Assembly: GCF_019279795.1 (NCBI RefSeq)
Contig: NC_056745.1
Location: 1,491,726,003-1,491,790,002, forward strand
Direction of reading: 5' to 3'
DNA: 64,000 nucleotides
Source of the DNA: Protopterus annectens
Taxonomy: Eukaryota > Chordata > Ceratodontiformes > Protopteridae
Both the position numbers and the translations under genes were made by a program. How positions within the stretch are numbered: position 1 is the stretch's first letter; every line of letters begins with the position of its first letter. A model generated the notes under the pieces. That model saw only the letters and a list, made by a program, of their open reading frames with translations, was not told where the DNA came from and ran no database searches. Shown piece by piece: positions 31,932-42,158 of the stretch.

Positions 31932-32284
31932 CTAAAAAATCACTATAGGGATGGCAAGAGCCTTGGCCAGTATCCAGAACCCCAGGGGTGACAGATCCAG
32001 GTCATCTCTGGCAAAGCATCGAGGTCTGTCAGTCCTGTCATCCCAGGCAGACAGATACTGGATCCTCTTAGAATGGCACCAGAAACTTAGCCAATTGTTG
32101 AAATCAGTCATTTTCTGCTTGTACTGTGGTATCATTCTGGGTGATGGTAGGATGCTGCTCAGGGCTAGGGTCATACCCGCCTGGGCTACATAATCTGAGA
32201 GCTCCTTCATATATCTCCATGTAGTCCAGGGTGGTACATCTCCGGTAATTCACACCCACATGTACAATGACAAAGTCATAGACT
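31932..32284 (-). pseudogene. CR1-like ORF1, esterase-like C-terminus
   Basis: DFVIVHVGVNYRR followed downstream by LALSSILPSPRM and DDLDLSPLGFWILAKAL matches the plan of the SGNH-hydrolase domain found in CR1 ORF1 proteins (a HVGTND-like block and a final DxxH block). Here the expected asparagine-aspartate pair is NY and the final histidine is aspartate, so it would not be catalytic. Only the C-terminal part is present, over two frames. Confidence 0.6.
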
Positions 32285-33082
32285 CTTGATGTGTTTTTGC
32301 TAGTGAATTCCTTTGTTTTGACTATATATTTACAAGCACTACAATGACCACAGACTATACAGCCTGACAATGTATAGTCTGTTGTTTGATGGGCTCCGTA
32401 TGATGTTTGTAATGGGTAAAATGTGAGTTGATGGTTCTGCCTCTGCGATATGAGAATAAACAAGGTGTAAGAGAGTTGCCTAATTTTTCATGAACCGACA
32501 AAATATCCCAGGGATTGTTGGTAATATCCCTAAACCAATTCGTGTTGCATCCAAAGGTAGTTACTAGCCTAATGGGTTGTGACATATATTTCTTGGAAGT
32601 GGTTTGGTCCTTATATTGTAATAACTGACTTCTATCCAGTTGATCCAGCAAAGCACCGTGCCGGATTCAAAGATTCTGCCTGGTAACCTCTGCTGAGAAT
32701 TCTTTGAGTGAGATCATATTGGCAGGGCCCATGAGACTTCTCAGAGGAACAAATACGTTTGATAAATAAATATTGAGATTTGGGAATATTTCGGATGATG
32801 TGGCGTGGGTGATGACTGGAAGCATGTAGTAAGGTGTTGTATTGTGGAAACTTTCTATAAATCTGTATTTCCAATGTGTGATCTGTCTAGTAACAGACAC
32901 ATCCAAGAAGGTGATATTTTCATGTTCAATATTGAGTGTAAATTGGATACCCCATTTGCTTTCATTGAGGTATTCTATAAACTCCTTGGCATAGGGCACA
33001 TTACTCCACCACACCATCCAACAATTGTCCAGATAGCATCTCCAAATGTCTATCTGGTCTAAGAATAGATTGTGGTTATCAT
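32285..33082 (-). pseudogene. Penelope-like RT, C-terminal part
   Basis: Starting at 33082 the reading includes the catalytic box as CYLDNCW (33024-33035), where YIDD is usual, so the second aspartate is asparagine. Then NVPYAKEFIEYLNESKWGIQ, HENITFLDVSVTR, and in another frame NTLLHASSHHPRHIIRNIP and FIKRICSSE. The end (32285-32460) has CGHCSACKYIVKTKEFTSKN before the break. Frame changes lie near 32870 and 32660. Confidence 0.78.
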
Positions 33083-33308
33083 CACAGCATCCATGGGACC
33101 GGACAACATCTCAGGCTGCGTTTTACACAAACTTCAGAATGAACTGACTCCCCACTTAAGTGCCATGTTCAACAATAGCCTCGCATCAGGCATTGTGCCC
33201 ACTGAATGGCGCACAGCAACAGTTATCCCACTCCACAAAGGGGGAGCCACCACTGATCCCGGGAACTATAGACCTATTAGCCTGACGAGCCTGGTCTGCA
33301 AAGCCATA
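33083..33308 (+). mobile_element. CR1-like LINE, left part of an interrupted copy
   Basis: Plus-strand RT segment ASMGPDNISGCVLHKLQNEL to HKGGATTDPGNYRPISLTSL and SLVCKA, stopping at the point where the copy at 35235-36492 resumes (MELINKDIGNLQ). The two pieces are one insertion split by the minus-strand copy at 33309-35234. Confidence 0.82.
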
Positions 33309-35234
33309 GGTTCATAGGTTCATAGGTTCATACTAGGCTATCTGCCCAAGGGCATTTATAAGCCTAGCCCATAGTTATTTGGCTTTCGCCACCCCTTTAG
33401 TTTGAATAAAACTATGCCTATTATTTTGCTGTGCCTCTGTCCAGCAGTGACACTGAAGTAATCCCTGGGGTATATCTGCGATCCCCCATCCATTGGTCAA
33501 GATTCCTCTTGAACAAGGCCAGCGAGGTGCTCTGCCTCACATGTACCGGGATTTTGTTACACAGCATAGGGAGTCTCTGGGTGATGAATCTGTCCCTCCA
33601 GCATGTTCTGTTAATAACCGTGTCAAGGTTTAAGTCTCCCACCCTTGTGGTTCTGAGGGATCTAGATTTTTTGAGGTGAAGCATATTCATCAAATCAGGG
33701 TTTGACATGGCCTTATATGTCAGGCACAGGTCACCTCTGAGCAAGCGGTATGAGACTGAATAGAGCTGGAGTTCTTTCAGTCGGGCAGACCCTTTATCCT
33801 TTTGGTGAGGAACTTTTGGGGCCTTTCCAGCTGCTGCAGGTGTCTGGTCAGATACATTCCGAATGGGGCATTGTACTCAATCATAGGTCTAATGAGTGAT
33901 GAGTACAGGGGGGCAATGACCTCCCTTGATCTAGATGTGAATCCCTTCATGATCAGGTGGGCAATGTAGAAGGTTTTCCTAACTACTTTAGCAACATGAG
34001 TGTCAAACGAAGGACTACTGTCAACCTGGGTCCCCAGATCCCTGCTGACTTCTTCTGTGCTCAGTGGATTGCCACCTATATGGTAGCTAGGGGTAACCTT
34101 GTTTTTCCACAAGGGTATGACTATGCATTTCTTGGCATTTAACTTTAGGCCATGGCTCTGGCACCAGTTATCCATTTCTGTGAGGCCCTTCTGAAGGATA
34201 TCTGTGTCAGATGTGTTTTCGACTATGGCGCCCAGTTTGCAGTCATCTGCAAACTTTGTCAGCCATAACCCTCCTGTGTTTGCTTGTACTTCAGAAAAGT
34301 AGATGCCGAACAAGAGTGGACCCAGGACTGAGCCCTGTGGGACACCACTTGTGACAGGCTTTGAGTCTGACATGGCTCCAGCAACTCTAACCCTGTGGGT
34401 TCTGTCACTTAGCCAGTTTGCAACCCATCTTGTGATGTATGGGTTTACATTCAAGCTGATGAGCTTTTTGATGATACCTGAGTGGGGTATTGTGTCGAAG
34501 GCCTTTGCCAGGTCAAGGTAGGCTGTATGGACTGCCTTTCCCTCATCAATGGCCTTGGTGACTGTCTCGAAAAAGTCAACCAAGTTTAAAAGGCATGATC
34601 TGCCTTTGACAAAGCCAAACTGGGTTGGATCCAAAGTCTGCAAGTTCCCTATGTCTTTATTTATGAGTTCCATTATGATCCTCTCCATGGCTTTGCAGAT
34701 AAGGCTTGTCAAGCTAATGGGACGGTAATTTCCAGGGTCGGTGGAGGCACCGCCCTTGTGAAGTGGGACCACAGTCGCCGTCGCCACTCCTTGGCACGTA
34801 TCCTGAGGTGAGGCTAAGATTAAACAGCTGTCCTAACTGCGGGTTTAATTCCTCATTGAGTTCATGGAGCACACAGCCGGGGACACCATCCGGTCCCATG
34901 GATGCTGTGTTTTTTGCTTTAGAGAGAGCAGTTCTCACCTGGGCGTTGGAGATGTTTGGGGGGCTACAATCCTCTGGTATAGATATCTCTCCTTTTGGGG
35001 GGGAGAAGTTTGCACTGAACCTGTCAGCCAGTATGTTGGCAATGTGTGTAGGTTCAGTAATCTTCACATCATTTTGAACTAATTCTGAGCATATCTGGGA
35101 GTTTCCTCCTAGGTTTCTAACATAGCTAAAGAAGGCCTTATGATTGTCTTTTGAATCCTTGGCGATTTTTCTCTCAAAATTTGCCTTGGATGATTTTATG
35201 AGAGCTTAGTTTTTTTACTTATAATGATCAAAGG
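33309..35234 (-). mobile_element. CR1-like LINE inserted into another CR1-like copy
   Basis: The 3' end at 33309 has the best preserved tail: GGTTCATA repeated three times, i.e. 8-base (TATGAACC) units on the coding strand. A 336-codon frame at 33777-34787 holds most of the RT: HKGGASTDPGNYRPISLTSL, HTAYLDLAKAFDTIPHSGII, SGVPQGSVLGPLLFGIYFSE and the catalytic KFADDCKLGA. The C-terminus is at 33421-33744. The upstream part (ADRFSANFSPPKGEI, MGPDGVPGCVLHEL) lies at 34714-35067. 5'-truncated near 35234. Least mutated RT of this family here. Confidence 0.88.
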
Positions 35235-36492
35235 TGTCATGGAACTCATAAACAAAGACATTGGTAACCTCCAAACTCTGGATCCCACCCAGTTCAGGTT
35301 TGTGAAATGCAGATCATGCCTCCTGAACCTTATCGACTTGTTTGAGGCAGTCACCAAAGCCGTAGATGAGGGTAAAGTGGTTCACACAGCCTATCTTGAC
35401 CTCGCCAAGGCTTTCGACACAATCCCCCATTCTGGAATTATAGCTAAACTCAATAAACTAGGCATAAATCCCTACATCACAAGATGGGTTGCCAATTGGC
35501 TCACTGACAGAACCCACACTGTAAAAGTTGCAGACTCCAAATCTGACCTCAAACCAGTGCCAAGTGGAGTACCACCGGGTTCCGTCCTGGGACCGCTCCT
35601 GTTTGGTATCTACTTCTCTGAAGTACAGGCTAACACAGAAGGCCTCTGGCTAACGAAGTTCGCAGATGACTGCAAACTAGGAGCCATAGTCAAGTCCCCA
35701 AATGATGTGAACATCCTACAGAAGGGCCTCTCTGAGACAGATGCCTGGTGTCAGAGCTATGGCCTCAAGCTCAATGCCAAAAAGTGCAGTGTCATCCCCT
35801 TTGGTAAAAACTCTGTACCTATGAACTACCACATAGGCAGCAATCTACTTAACACCGAATGCATGATAAGAGACCTTGGGACCCAGGTGGACAGTAGTCT
35901 CTCCTTTGATAGTCACATCGCCACAGTAGTCAGGAAGTCCTTCTACGTGGCACACCTCATCATAAAAGAGTTCTCGTCCAGGAAAAAAGAGGTCATCATT
36001 ACCTTATACTCATCACTCATTAGACCCATTATAGAGTACAACGCCCCTTTTGGAATGTACCTCACAAGACATCTGCAGCAGCTGGAAAGGCCACAGAAGT
36101 ACCTCACAAAGAGGATTACTGGACTCAAACAAATGCCCTACACTGACCACCTCAAAAAACTCCAGCTGTACTCCGTAGCATATTGCCTACTCAGAGATGA
36201 TCTCTGCCTAACCTATAAAGCTATGTCAAACCCAGAGCTGTTGGACATGCTATACCTAAAGAAATCCCAATACTCTGGAACAGGCTACCCATCTATGTCA
36301 AGCAAAGTTCATTAGCACTCTTCAAGAAAAATCGTGATGAGTGAAATACACCCCGAGGATCACTTCTGTGTCTCTGCTCATCAGTGGCACAGGAAAATAA
36401 CTTTCTTGGGTGGCGTAAGCCAGGGAACCTTGTTGGCTAGGCTTGCATAGGCCCTTGGGCCGATAGCCTAGTACCTACCTATGAACCTATGA
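35235..36492 (+). mobile_element. CR1-like LINE, right part of an interrupted copy
   Basis: A continuous frame to 36315 covers MELINKDIGNLQTLDPTQF, HTAYLDLAKAFDTIPHSGII, SGVPPGSVLGPLLFGIYFSE, catalytic KFADDCKLGA and YNAPFGMYLTRHLQQLERP. A deletion near 36270 removes the CWRDRF block. The 3' UTR ends CCTACCTATGAACCTATGA at 36492, where the Penelope-like element resumes. Confidence 0.88.
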
Positions 36493-38076
36493 GTTGTTCC
36501 CCTAGATATCCCATAAAAAGGTTGGCATAGATGGGTGCAAAGGATGCTCCCATTGCCATATCTTGAACCTGCTAATGACATCTCCCATGAAAATAAAAAA
36601 CATTTTTGGACAACACATGTTCAGTCAAACTAATAATATGTTAAAACCTGGAGTGTATAGATCTGATCTATCAAGCCAGAATTTAATAGCTTCTAGTCCT
36701 GCCCAATGTGGGATGCTGGTATACAACGAGCTGATGTCTAGTGGACATAAATACCAACTTGGTTCTAATTGTGTGCCCTGGATGATATTAAGAAATTGTG
36801 TAGTGTCTTTGATTCTAGACCTAACCAGAGGTAGCAAAGGCTGTAAATATTTGGTTAAGAAAGCTGATAAAGGTTCTGTTAAAGATCCCCTGCCAGATAC
36901 TATTGGTCGTCCCGGAGGATTAGTAGAATGTTTGTGTATCTTGGGCAATAGATAGATATATTGTGGCTGGGGATCAGAAACCTTAAGTTGTTTGCAAGTT
37001 TTTTGACAAATAATACCTTCATCAATGGTTAGGTCTAGAAAAGAGTCAATTTCTTTCTTAAAATTGGGAGTTGGATCTAGGACCATCTGTATCTAAGAAC
37101 GGACGTCTGAGAGCTGTTTCTCTGCCTCGGCATAATACATTTTCCAGTCCATGACAACTACCGCCCCTCCCTTGTCCACAGGCAAAATGACTAAATCCTG
37201 TTTCTTACTAAGATTGTGTAGGGATAATTGTTCGGGTCTGGATAGATTGTTTGATATGGTGTATTTCATGATGAAAATGAAGATCTTTGAGTACACACTC
37301 CTTGAACACTGCAACATGTTTGTCCATGGGAGGCATAAAACTAGATTTCCCAAATTGAAAATCAGTAGGTCTTTGAGTATCCTGTCTATCAGAAAAAAAT
37401 ATTTTTAGGTTAAGTAATCTACAGAAATCATTGACATCATTCACCAGAGTATGTTCAGGAACCAAGAAAGATGGTACAAAGTTGAGACCCTTATTAAGCA
37501 ATTTTATTTCAGCATCCGACAAATTATAGGAGGAAATAGTGTACATTATCAATATTCAATGCAATGTTATCTTCTCCAATAATAGTTTCCTTCTGTGTTT
37601 CCTGCCTCCCCCCCCCCCCCATGCTTCTTGCGCCTAAAGGGCCTCTATTTGGTCTCCTCTTGGCCGCTGGAGATTCTTGGGTAGATAAAGAATCTAAATA
37701 AGTAATAGAGGATGAATCATCCCCTGATGTCCCACTATAGCCCTGTTCTTTATTTCTTAATATAGTTCATAATGTTTTCTTCCTATTGATTATCTTAGGA
37801 CCAGAACCATCAAAACGTACATTTTTTTTGTGTCACAAAAGGCTTACCCTTATCGTAATCCATAGTATCCCTATGGAATTTTTGTGTTTGTTTCTCAATC
37901 AGTTGTTCCTCTAATAATGATAAATCTTTAGACAAATTATTCAAATGTTTACTAAAAAAGGGCTCTGCCTCATGGAACTTAACCTCTTCACAATTGGCAG
38001 TAACCTCTAATATGCATTGGTTTATTGTTCTTTCATAGTAATCAGTTAAGGCATCAACAGAAAGCATGGATGCTTT
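36493..38076 (-). pseudogene. Penelope-like RT, N-terminal part
   Basis: From 38076 down: an unassigned N-terminal region (SVDALTDYYERTINQCILEV), then LSDAEIKLLNKGLNFVPS near 37500, LSKKQDLVILPVDKGGAVVV (near 37200), YIYLLPKIHKHS and PPGRPIVSGRGSLTEPLS (near 36900), LCPLDISSLYTSIPHWAGL (36720), and a fragment of the MGxxFAPxYANLFMG block near 36510. Several frame breaks. Some of the N-terminal sequence may belong to an older neighbour. Confidence 0.75.
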
Positions 38077-38168
38077 ACAGGTTCATAGGTTCATACTAGG
38101 CTATCTGCCCAAGGGCATTTATAAGCCTAGCCCATAGTTATGTGGCTTTCACCACCCCTTTAGTTTGA
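38077..38168 (-). mobile_element. CR1-like LINE 3' end fragment
   Basis: AGGTTCATAGGTTCATACTA followed by GCTTATAAATGCCC-type UTR (inverted) and CACCACCCCTTTAGTTTGAA; very similar to 33309-33405. Only about 90 bases, a severe 5' truncation. Confidence 0.8.
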
Positions 38169-39034
38169 ATTGTGTTGTGCTGGGGTCCAGTCATGGGGTA
38201 GTTGGTCATTATTAGGCAAGGTGCATTATTTAATCCTGGCCTGAATGAGTTAAGTTAATTTGTTTAATTGCTTAACCAATTAATGGAGGATTGTAAGTAA
38301 TTTTATTGCCTTTATACCTATATAAGTATGTAGACCTGTCTCTATACACTAATGCACTGAAGTAGGCTTTTACTCAGCCAAAACTGGTTTGCTGCTTATG
38401 CTTTTGAAACTTCTCCTGGTGCTGGATTTCTTTCTTTCTTTTGGATTTCACATTTATGGTTTTATCCGTGCACCCTGTTGTCTGCCTTGTGTGTATTTGG
38501 TTTGGTCTACAATAATTGCTACAAGAAGTCTGGTAAAGTGCTAGACTAATAAACTAGTAAAAGTGCAGGAGAGGAGAGAACTAGCAGATCTAAGGGAAAA
38601 ATTGAAGAGCCAGATGCTCAGAAGCTTACAAACCATTCTGGATACAACAAATCTGTATCTGGACTAGACTAGTTACAGGAAAAGTGGGAAACTAGCACAA
38701 ATGCGGCCTTTTAAACCAGAACGTTGAAAGAGAATAAAACTGCCCAAACAGCCAATAAACTACAATTTATGGGCCAGAAACCACTCCTCTTGTGGTAGAT
38801 AGGCTACCTAGTGCTTACCACTCCCAATGATAAGCTAGAAGGCTTCCCTCCAACACAGAAAGGCTTGGGGAGCTCAGAAGGTTACAAACAGTCGTGGATA
38901 CAGCAAATCTGTATTTGGACTAAACTAGTTACAGAAAAGGCAGGAAACAAGCTTAACATTTTTTTTTTCAGAAAAGCAGCTAAAACAGCACTAAAAACAA
39001 TTCAGGTGCAGTGCAAGCTAGCACATTTGAGTGT
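38169..39034. other. Spacer, no gene seen
   Basis: No supported coding sequence. A similar 20-30-base phrase (GGATACA.CAAATCTGTAT..GGACTA) occurs at 38640 and 38895 within two related ~120-base segments, suggesting an old partial duplication. Confidence 0.4.
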
Positions 39035-39054
39035 GTAGCAATATTAAAGCAAAT

Positions 39055-39264
39055 GTTTGCGTCTTTCGGCTTTTCCCGGTGAACTCTGGTCCGCTAATGA
39101 TTGGCAGTAGATTTTTACGTGCTGGCTTGCTGGGCCTAACGCACAACCTTCAATGAAGGAATGCCCATTTACGCATATCGCCACACAGAAGACGCTCTAA
39201 CTGAGAATTGAACGGGCAACATCTAACTGTGAGGCGACAACACTACCGCAGCACCACCACCACA
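39055..39264 (-). mobile_element. tRNA-headed SINE with RTE-type tail
   Basis: Minus-strand SINE of about 210 bases flanked by a 20-base target duplication, GTAGCAATATTAAAGCAAAT at 39035-39054 and GTAGCAGTATTAAAGCAAAT at 39265-39284 (one difference). The head is GGTAGTGTTGTCGCCTCACA with a decayed B box (GTTCAATTC). The tail is CCGGGAAAAGCCGAAAGAC, the 3' end also seen in the RTE LINE at 60685. Confidence 0.85.
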
Positions 39265-39449
39265 GTAGCAGTATTAAAGCAAATAGTTTAAAAAATGCAA
39301 TTTATTCAAACTGTATGTTGAATTGAATTCAGTTAGTTTTATTCAACTCTGAACAGTTAAAGTGCCAAAAAATATACTTATCAGCTATGAAGCACTCAGT
39401 CAGAACACAAGGAGATTCTAGCAAAGTTTTTTTTTTTTTTTTTTTTTGA

Positions 39450-40205
39450 TTGAGAGAAGAAGAGAAATTCATTAGGATATTTCCTGACAAGTACAGATCC
39501 ATGCATGCTCGAAATTAATTTTTAGTTGCTTTTTGAATTTGCCACTTTTGGTAGTGGAGTGAAGGGACAATGGAAGTTTGTTCCATGATTTTTCCAATAT
39601 TTTTGTTTGGCTTGGTCACCTGCAGAAGGTTTTGTTGTGTGCTTCTCGGGTCATGATTGGGTGTGTAGGATGTAATTATGGCAGGGCAGGAGTTTGGGCT
39701 ATTTAGGATGCTATGTGCAATTTGCAGTTGTGATGTTTGAAGCATGTGGGGGAGCTCAGGCCAGCTTAAGCTTTTCAGGGATGTACAGTGATGGGATTTG
39801 TAGCTATTACTGGCTGTGAATCTTGCTATCTTGTTGTAGGTAGTTTCTAGTTTGATTAAGAGATTATTTTGGAGGTTAATAAGTATGGGAGCAGCATACA
39901 GCAGGGATGGTAGAATAAATGTTTGAGCCAGGTCTAGATTTGTTGGGTATATATTTGTTGTTGCGGTATAGAAGACCTAGTTTTTGATTGGACTTTCTGC
40001 TACACTTTAAGATATGTATGTCGAATTTTAATTGGTTTTCTATAGTAACACCAAGCAATTTGGTGTTTGAGCTGGCGGTGATAGTTGTATTATCTAAGGA
40101 TCAGATGGTGACGTTGTCTTTTGATGGATTGCTGTTTTTTTGGAAAGAAAAGGAGAAGCCTGGTCTTTTGGGGTTGCAAAGCAGGTTGTTTGCAATTAGC
40201 CATTG
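39450..40205 (-). mobile_element. L2-like LINE, 3' part, split by DIRS copy 3
   Basis: Minus-strand C-terminal RT region: ANNLLCNPKRPGFSF (near 40170), LGVTIENQLKFDIHILKCSR, GLLYRNNKYIP, then the end domain around 39515-39745. The other half lies at 45691-47100. A T-run at 39427-39447 precedes the 3' end. Confidence 0.7.
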
Positions 40206-40400
40206 ATGTTCATCATGTTACACTGCTGCAGTCATTACACTCTGGTTATCCTGCTGTCAGGCAGTCCCACAGTCGGCCAGAGTTCCAAAGTTTTGGTCCG
40301 GCATCGGTTGCTGTCGCCTCCTCCCTGACGTCAGTGCGACAGGGGTATATAAGATGCAGCCGATGCCATTTTCTTCAGTCTTTCTTGCCGTATGGTGCCC
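40206..40400 (+). repeat. DIRS left inverted terminal repeat, copy 3
   Basis: Inverted match to 45461-45690, ending at GGTGCCC. Contains the CRE palindrome TGACGTCA (40326-40333) and TATATAAG (40346-40353), the likely promoter. Confidence 0.9.
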
Positions 40401-40489
40401 GAAGCAAAAGCAGTTCGCAAGTGCCGGTCGGCCTTCTCCTGAGATTTTCATTCCGAATCCAGAACCGAAGTCTTCTACAAAGCTAAGTA

Positions 40490-40500
40490 CCCCATTGGGG
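40490..40500 (+). promoter_or_regulatory. Conserved palindromic leader box, copy 3
   Basis: CCCCATTGGGG, 34 bases before the gag-like ATG, exactly as in copy 2 and also present in family B. Confidence 0.5.
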
Positions 40501-40523
40501 AAACTTTTTCTTGCCTCAGACCG

Positions 40524-42158
40524 ATGTCAGTAAATAATAACTGTATTTCTTGTGGGAAGCAAATACCTCATAAGGATTTCCATTCCTATTGTATCCCATG
40601 TGTAGGCCCTAACCATGACGTTACTGGTTGTCGGTTTTGTGCTAGGTTTAACAAGCGCACTATTAAATGTCGGTTTGATTTTGCCCAACATTATTTTGGT
40701 AGAAAATTCAATTATACCATGCCGTCAGAACGTCCAGTCACTGGTTCTCCGGTTTTCAGCGAGGTGCCTTCGCAGCCCCTGACGACCACTTCTAGAAAAC
40801 CACAAGCCACCTCTGACTCCCACGTGGAGATGGCTGGGCCTTCGGACGCACAAGCTCTTCAGCCTACCGAGACTAACCTTTCAGAGGGATCCAGAGTAGC
40901 TGAGCAACCCACAGCTACAGAGGGTGTCTTCAGACCTACACAGTTAAGCATTAAACCCTCAGCTAAGTCTAAGCCTCCTTTAAAGTCAAAGAAACAAATA
41001 CAGCATTCTCCAGGACAGGCCTCCATGCCTAAGAAACAAATGCTCAAAATGGCCGAAAACCTAATTACTCTGATCAGGGGGTCCCATCCCTCTCCTGATA
41101 AAAGGCCTAGACAGGATGCAGACTATGACTCATCCGACCAGGTGTCCATCTCTTCTGATTCATCCTCAGACCTAGGATACTCTTTACCCCCTTATGAGGA
41201 TTCTGATGCTGAGGAATCAATTCCATCAGCCTCACCGCCTGAGGACTACTCCTTTGGGGAAACCCTACATACCATGAGGGAGCAATTTCCACTGGGAAGG
41301 CCAGGATTACTCAGAATCAAAGAAAAGGCTCAGACTTCCTTTTATTACCTCAACACAGACCCCTTGCTATTCCGCCAGTGTTAGATATTGTGGATGATGT
41401 GTATACTGAATCCAGCTTAAATCCTGTTTCCTTACCTCCAGCCCCTGTTAAACCTGACAGATACTACAGAGTCCCTGACTCGCATACATTTCTGTATAAA
41501 AGCCCTGTCGCTGGCCCTGAAACTATTTCTCAGGGACCCAAAGGAGTTAAGGCCTCATCAGCCAAGAATCCAGTTCCCTCTGACAGAGATTCCAGAGCAT
41601 TAGACAGATGGAGAAAGAAATTATATACGTCTGCAACTTTAGCAATGAGAGCCTTAAATTGCCAGTTTCACATGCAAAAATAGTAGCAATTTTTACTGTC
41701 TCAGTTAAAACAAAAAATGCTTCCAGAATCGGATCCTCCTAATTTTACAGAAATGCAGGATTTATTGCAGGCAGCTGAACAAGTGGGAAAGCATACTTTG
41801 CAATGTGGTTTTGATTCTCTAGAGGCCTCCTGCAGAGCAGCAGTTACAGGCTCTGTCATTAGAAGGCATGCTTGGTTAAAAGAACATACGTTACAAGATC
41901 ATGTTAAAGCAAAATTATTGGATGCACCTTTGCAGCAGGATGTGTTGTTTGGAGTTAAGGCAGAAGAGGTATTAAAGAAAATGGAGGATAAGGCAAAATC
42001 TATGCAAATAGTGAAGGATTTCTTACAGGTTCAGCCTCCTAGATTTAGCAGAAACTGGCCAACTAAGAAATGGTCCTTTCCAATTACAGACAGACCTCAA
42101 AGGGGAAGATACAGACGTCGTAGAGGTCAAACACAAGGTCCTTACAGGCCTCAACAAT
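40524..42158 (+). pseudogene. DIRS gag-like protein, best copy
   Basis: ATG 40524 opens SVNNNCISCGKQIPHKDFHS, a Cys/His head with CxxCG, HxxxCxxC and a later CRFCARF. An open frame runs to 41384 through an acidic middle (YEDSDAEESIPSASPPEDYS). A shift near 41380 leads to LDIVDDVYTESSLNPVSLPP, a stop at about 41683, then 41717 onward with GKHTLQCGFDSLEASCRAAV, LLDAPLQQDVLFG and an RGR-rich tail. In copy 2 this gene ends at a TGA; here that codon is CAA, so the frame runs on into pol as far as 42496. Confidence 0.82.

Larger units (their letters stand above)
29410..32284 (-). mobile_element. CR1-like LINE, longest copy: ORF1 end, endonuclease and RT
   Basis: Minus-strand copy whose 3' UTR is absent (it stops at 29410 in the RT C-terminal region) but which extends furthest 5'. 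Reading from 32284 downward: ORF1 esterase-like end, endonuclease (31930-30900), linker, then RT (30900-29420). This gives the family two ORFs and a CR1-like ORF1. Its 5' edge lies inside a Penelope-like element. An internal 49-base duplication occurs at 31407-31504. Confidence 0.82.
32285..38076 (-). mobile_element. Penelope-like retroelement, split by nested CR1-like LINEs
   Basis: Minus-strand element read as a 5' part (38076-36493) and a 3' part (33082-32285) separated by 3.4 kb of CR1-like sequence. RT motifs typical of Penelope-like elements are present: VDKGGAVVVMDWKMYYAEAE, YLLPKIHKHSTNPPGRPIVS, LDISSLYTSIPH, then FLDVSVTRQ and an RxICS block. A CGHCSACKYI segment, usually just before the GIY-YIG endonuclease, occurs at about 32330; the nuclease itself is cut off by the next CR1-like copy. 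Confidence 0.8.

Noticed and set aside
38341-38400. CTGAAG...GCCAAAAC motif resembling a hammerhead ribozyme core near the Penelope-like 5' side
   Set aside because: It is on the strand opposite to the Penelope-like element, lacks the standard CUGAUGA and CGAAA cores, and stems could not be supported.
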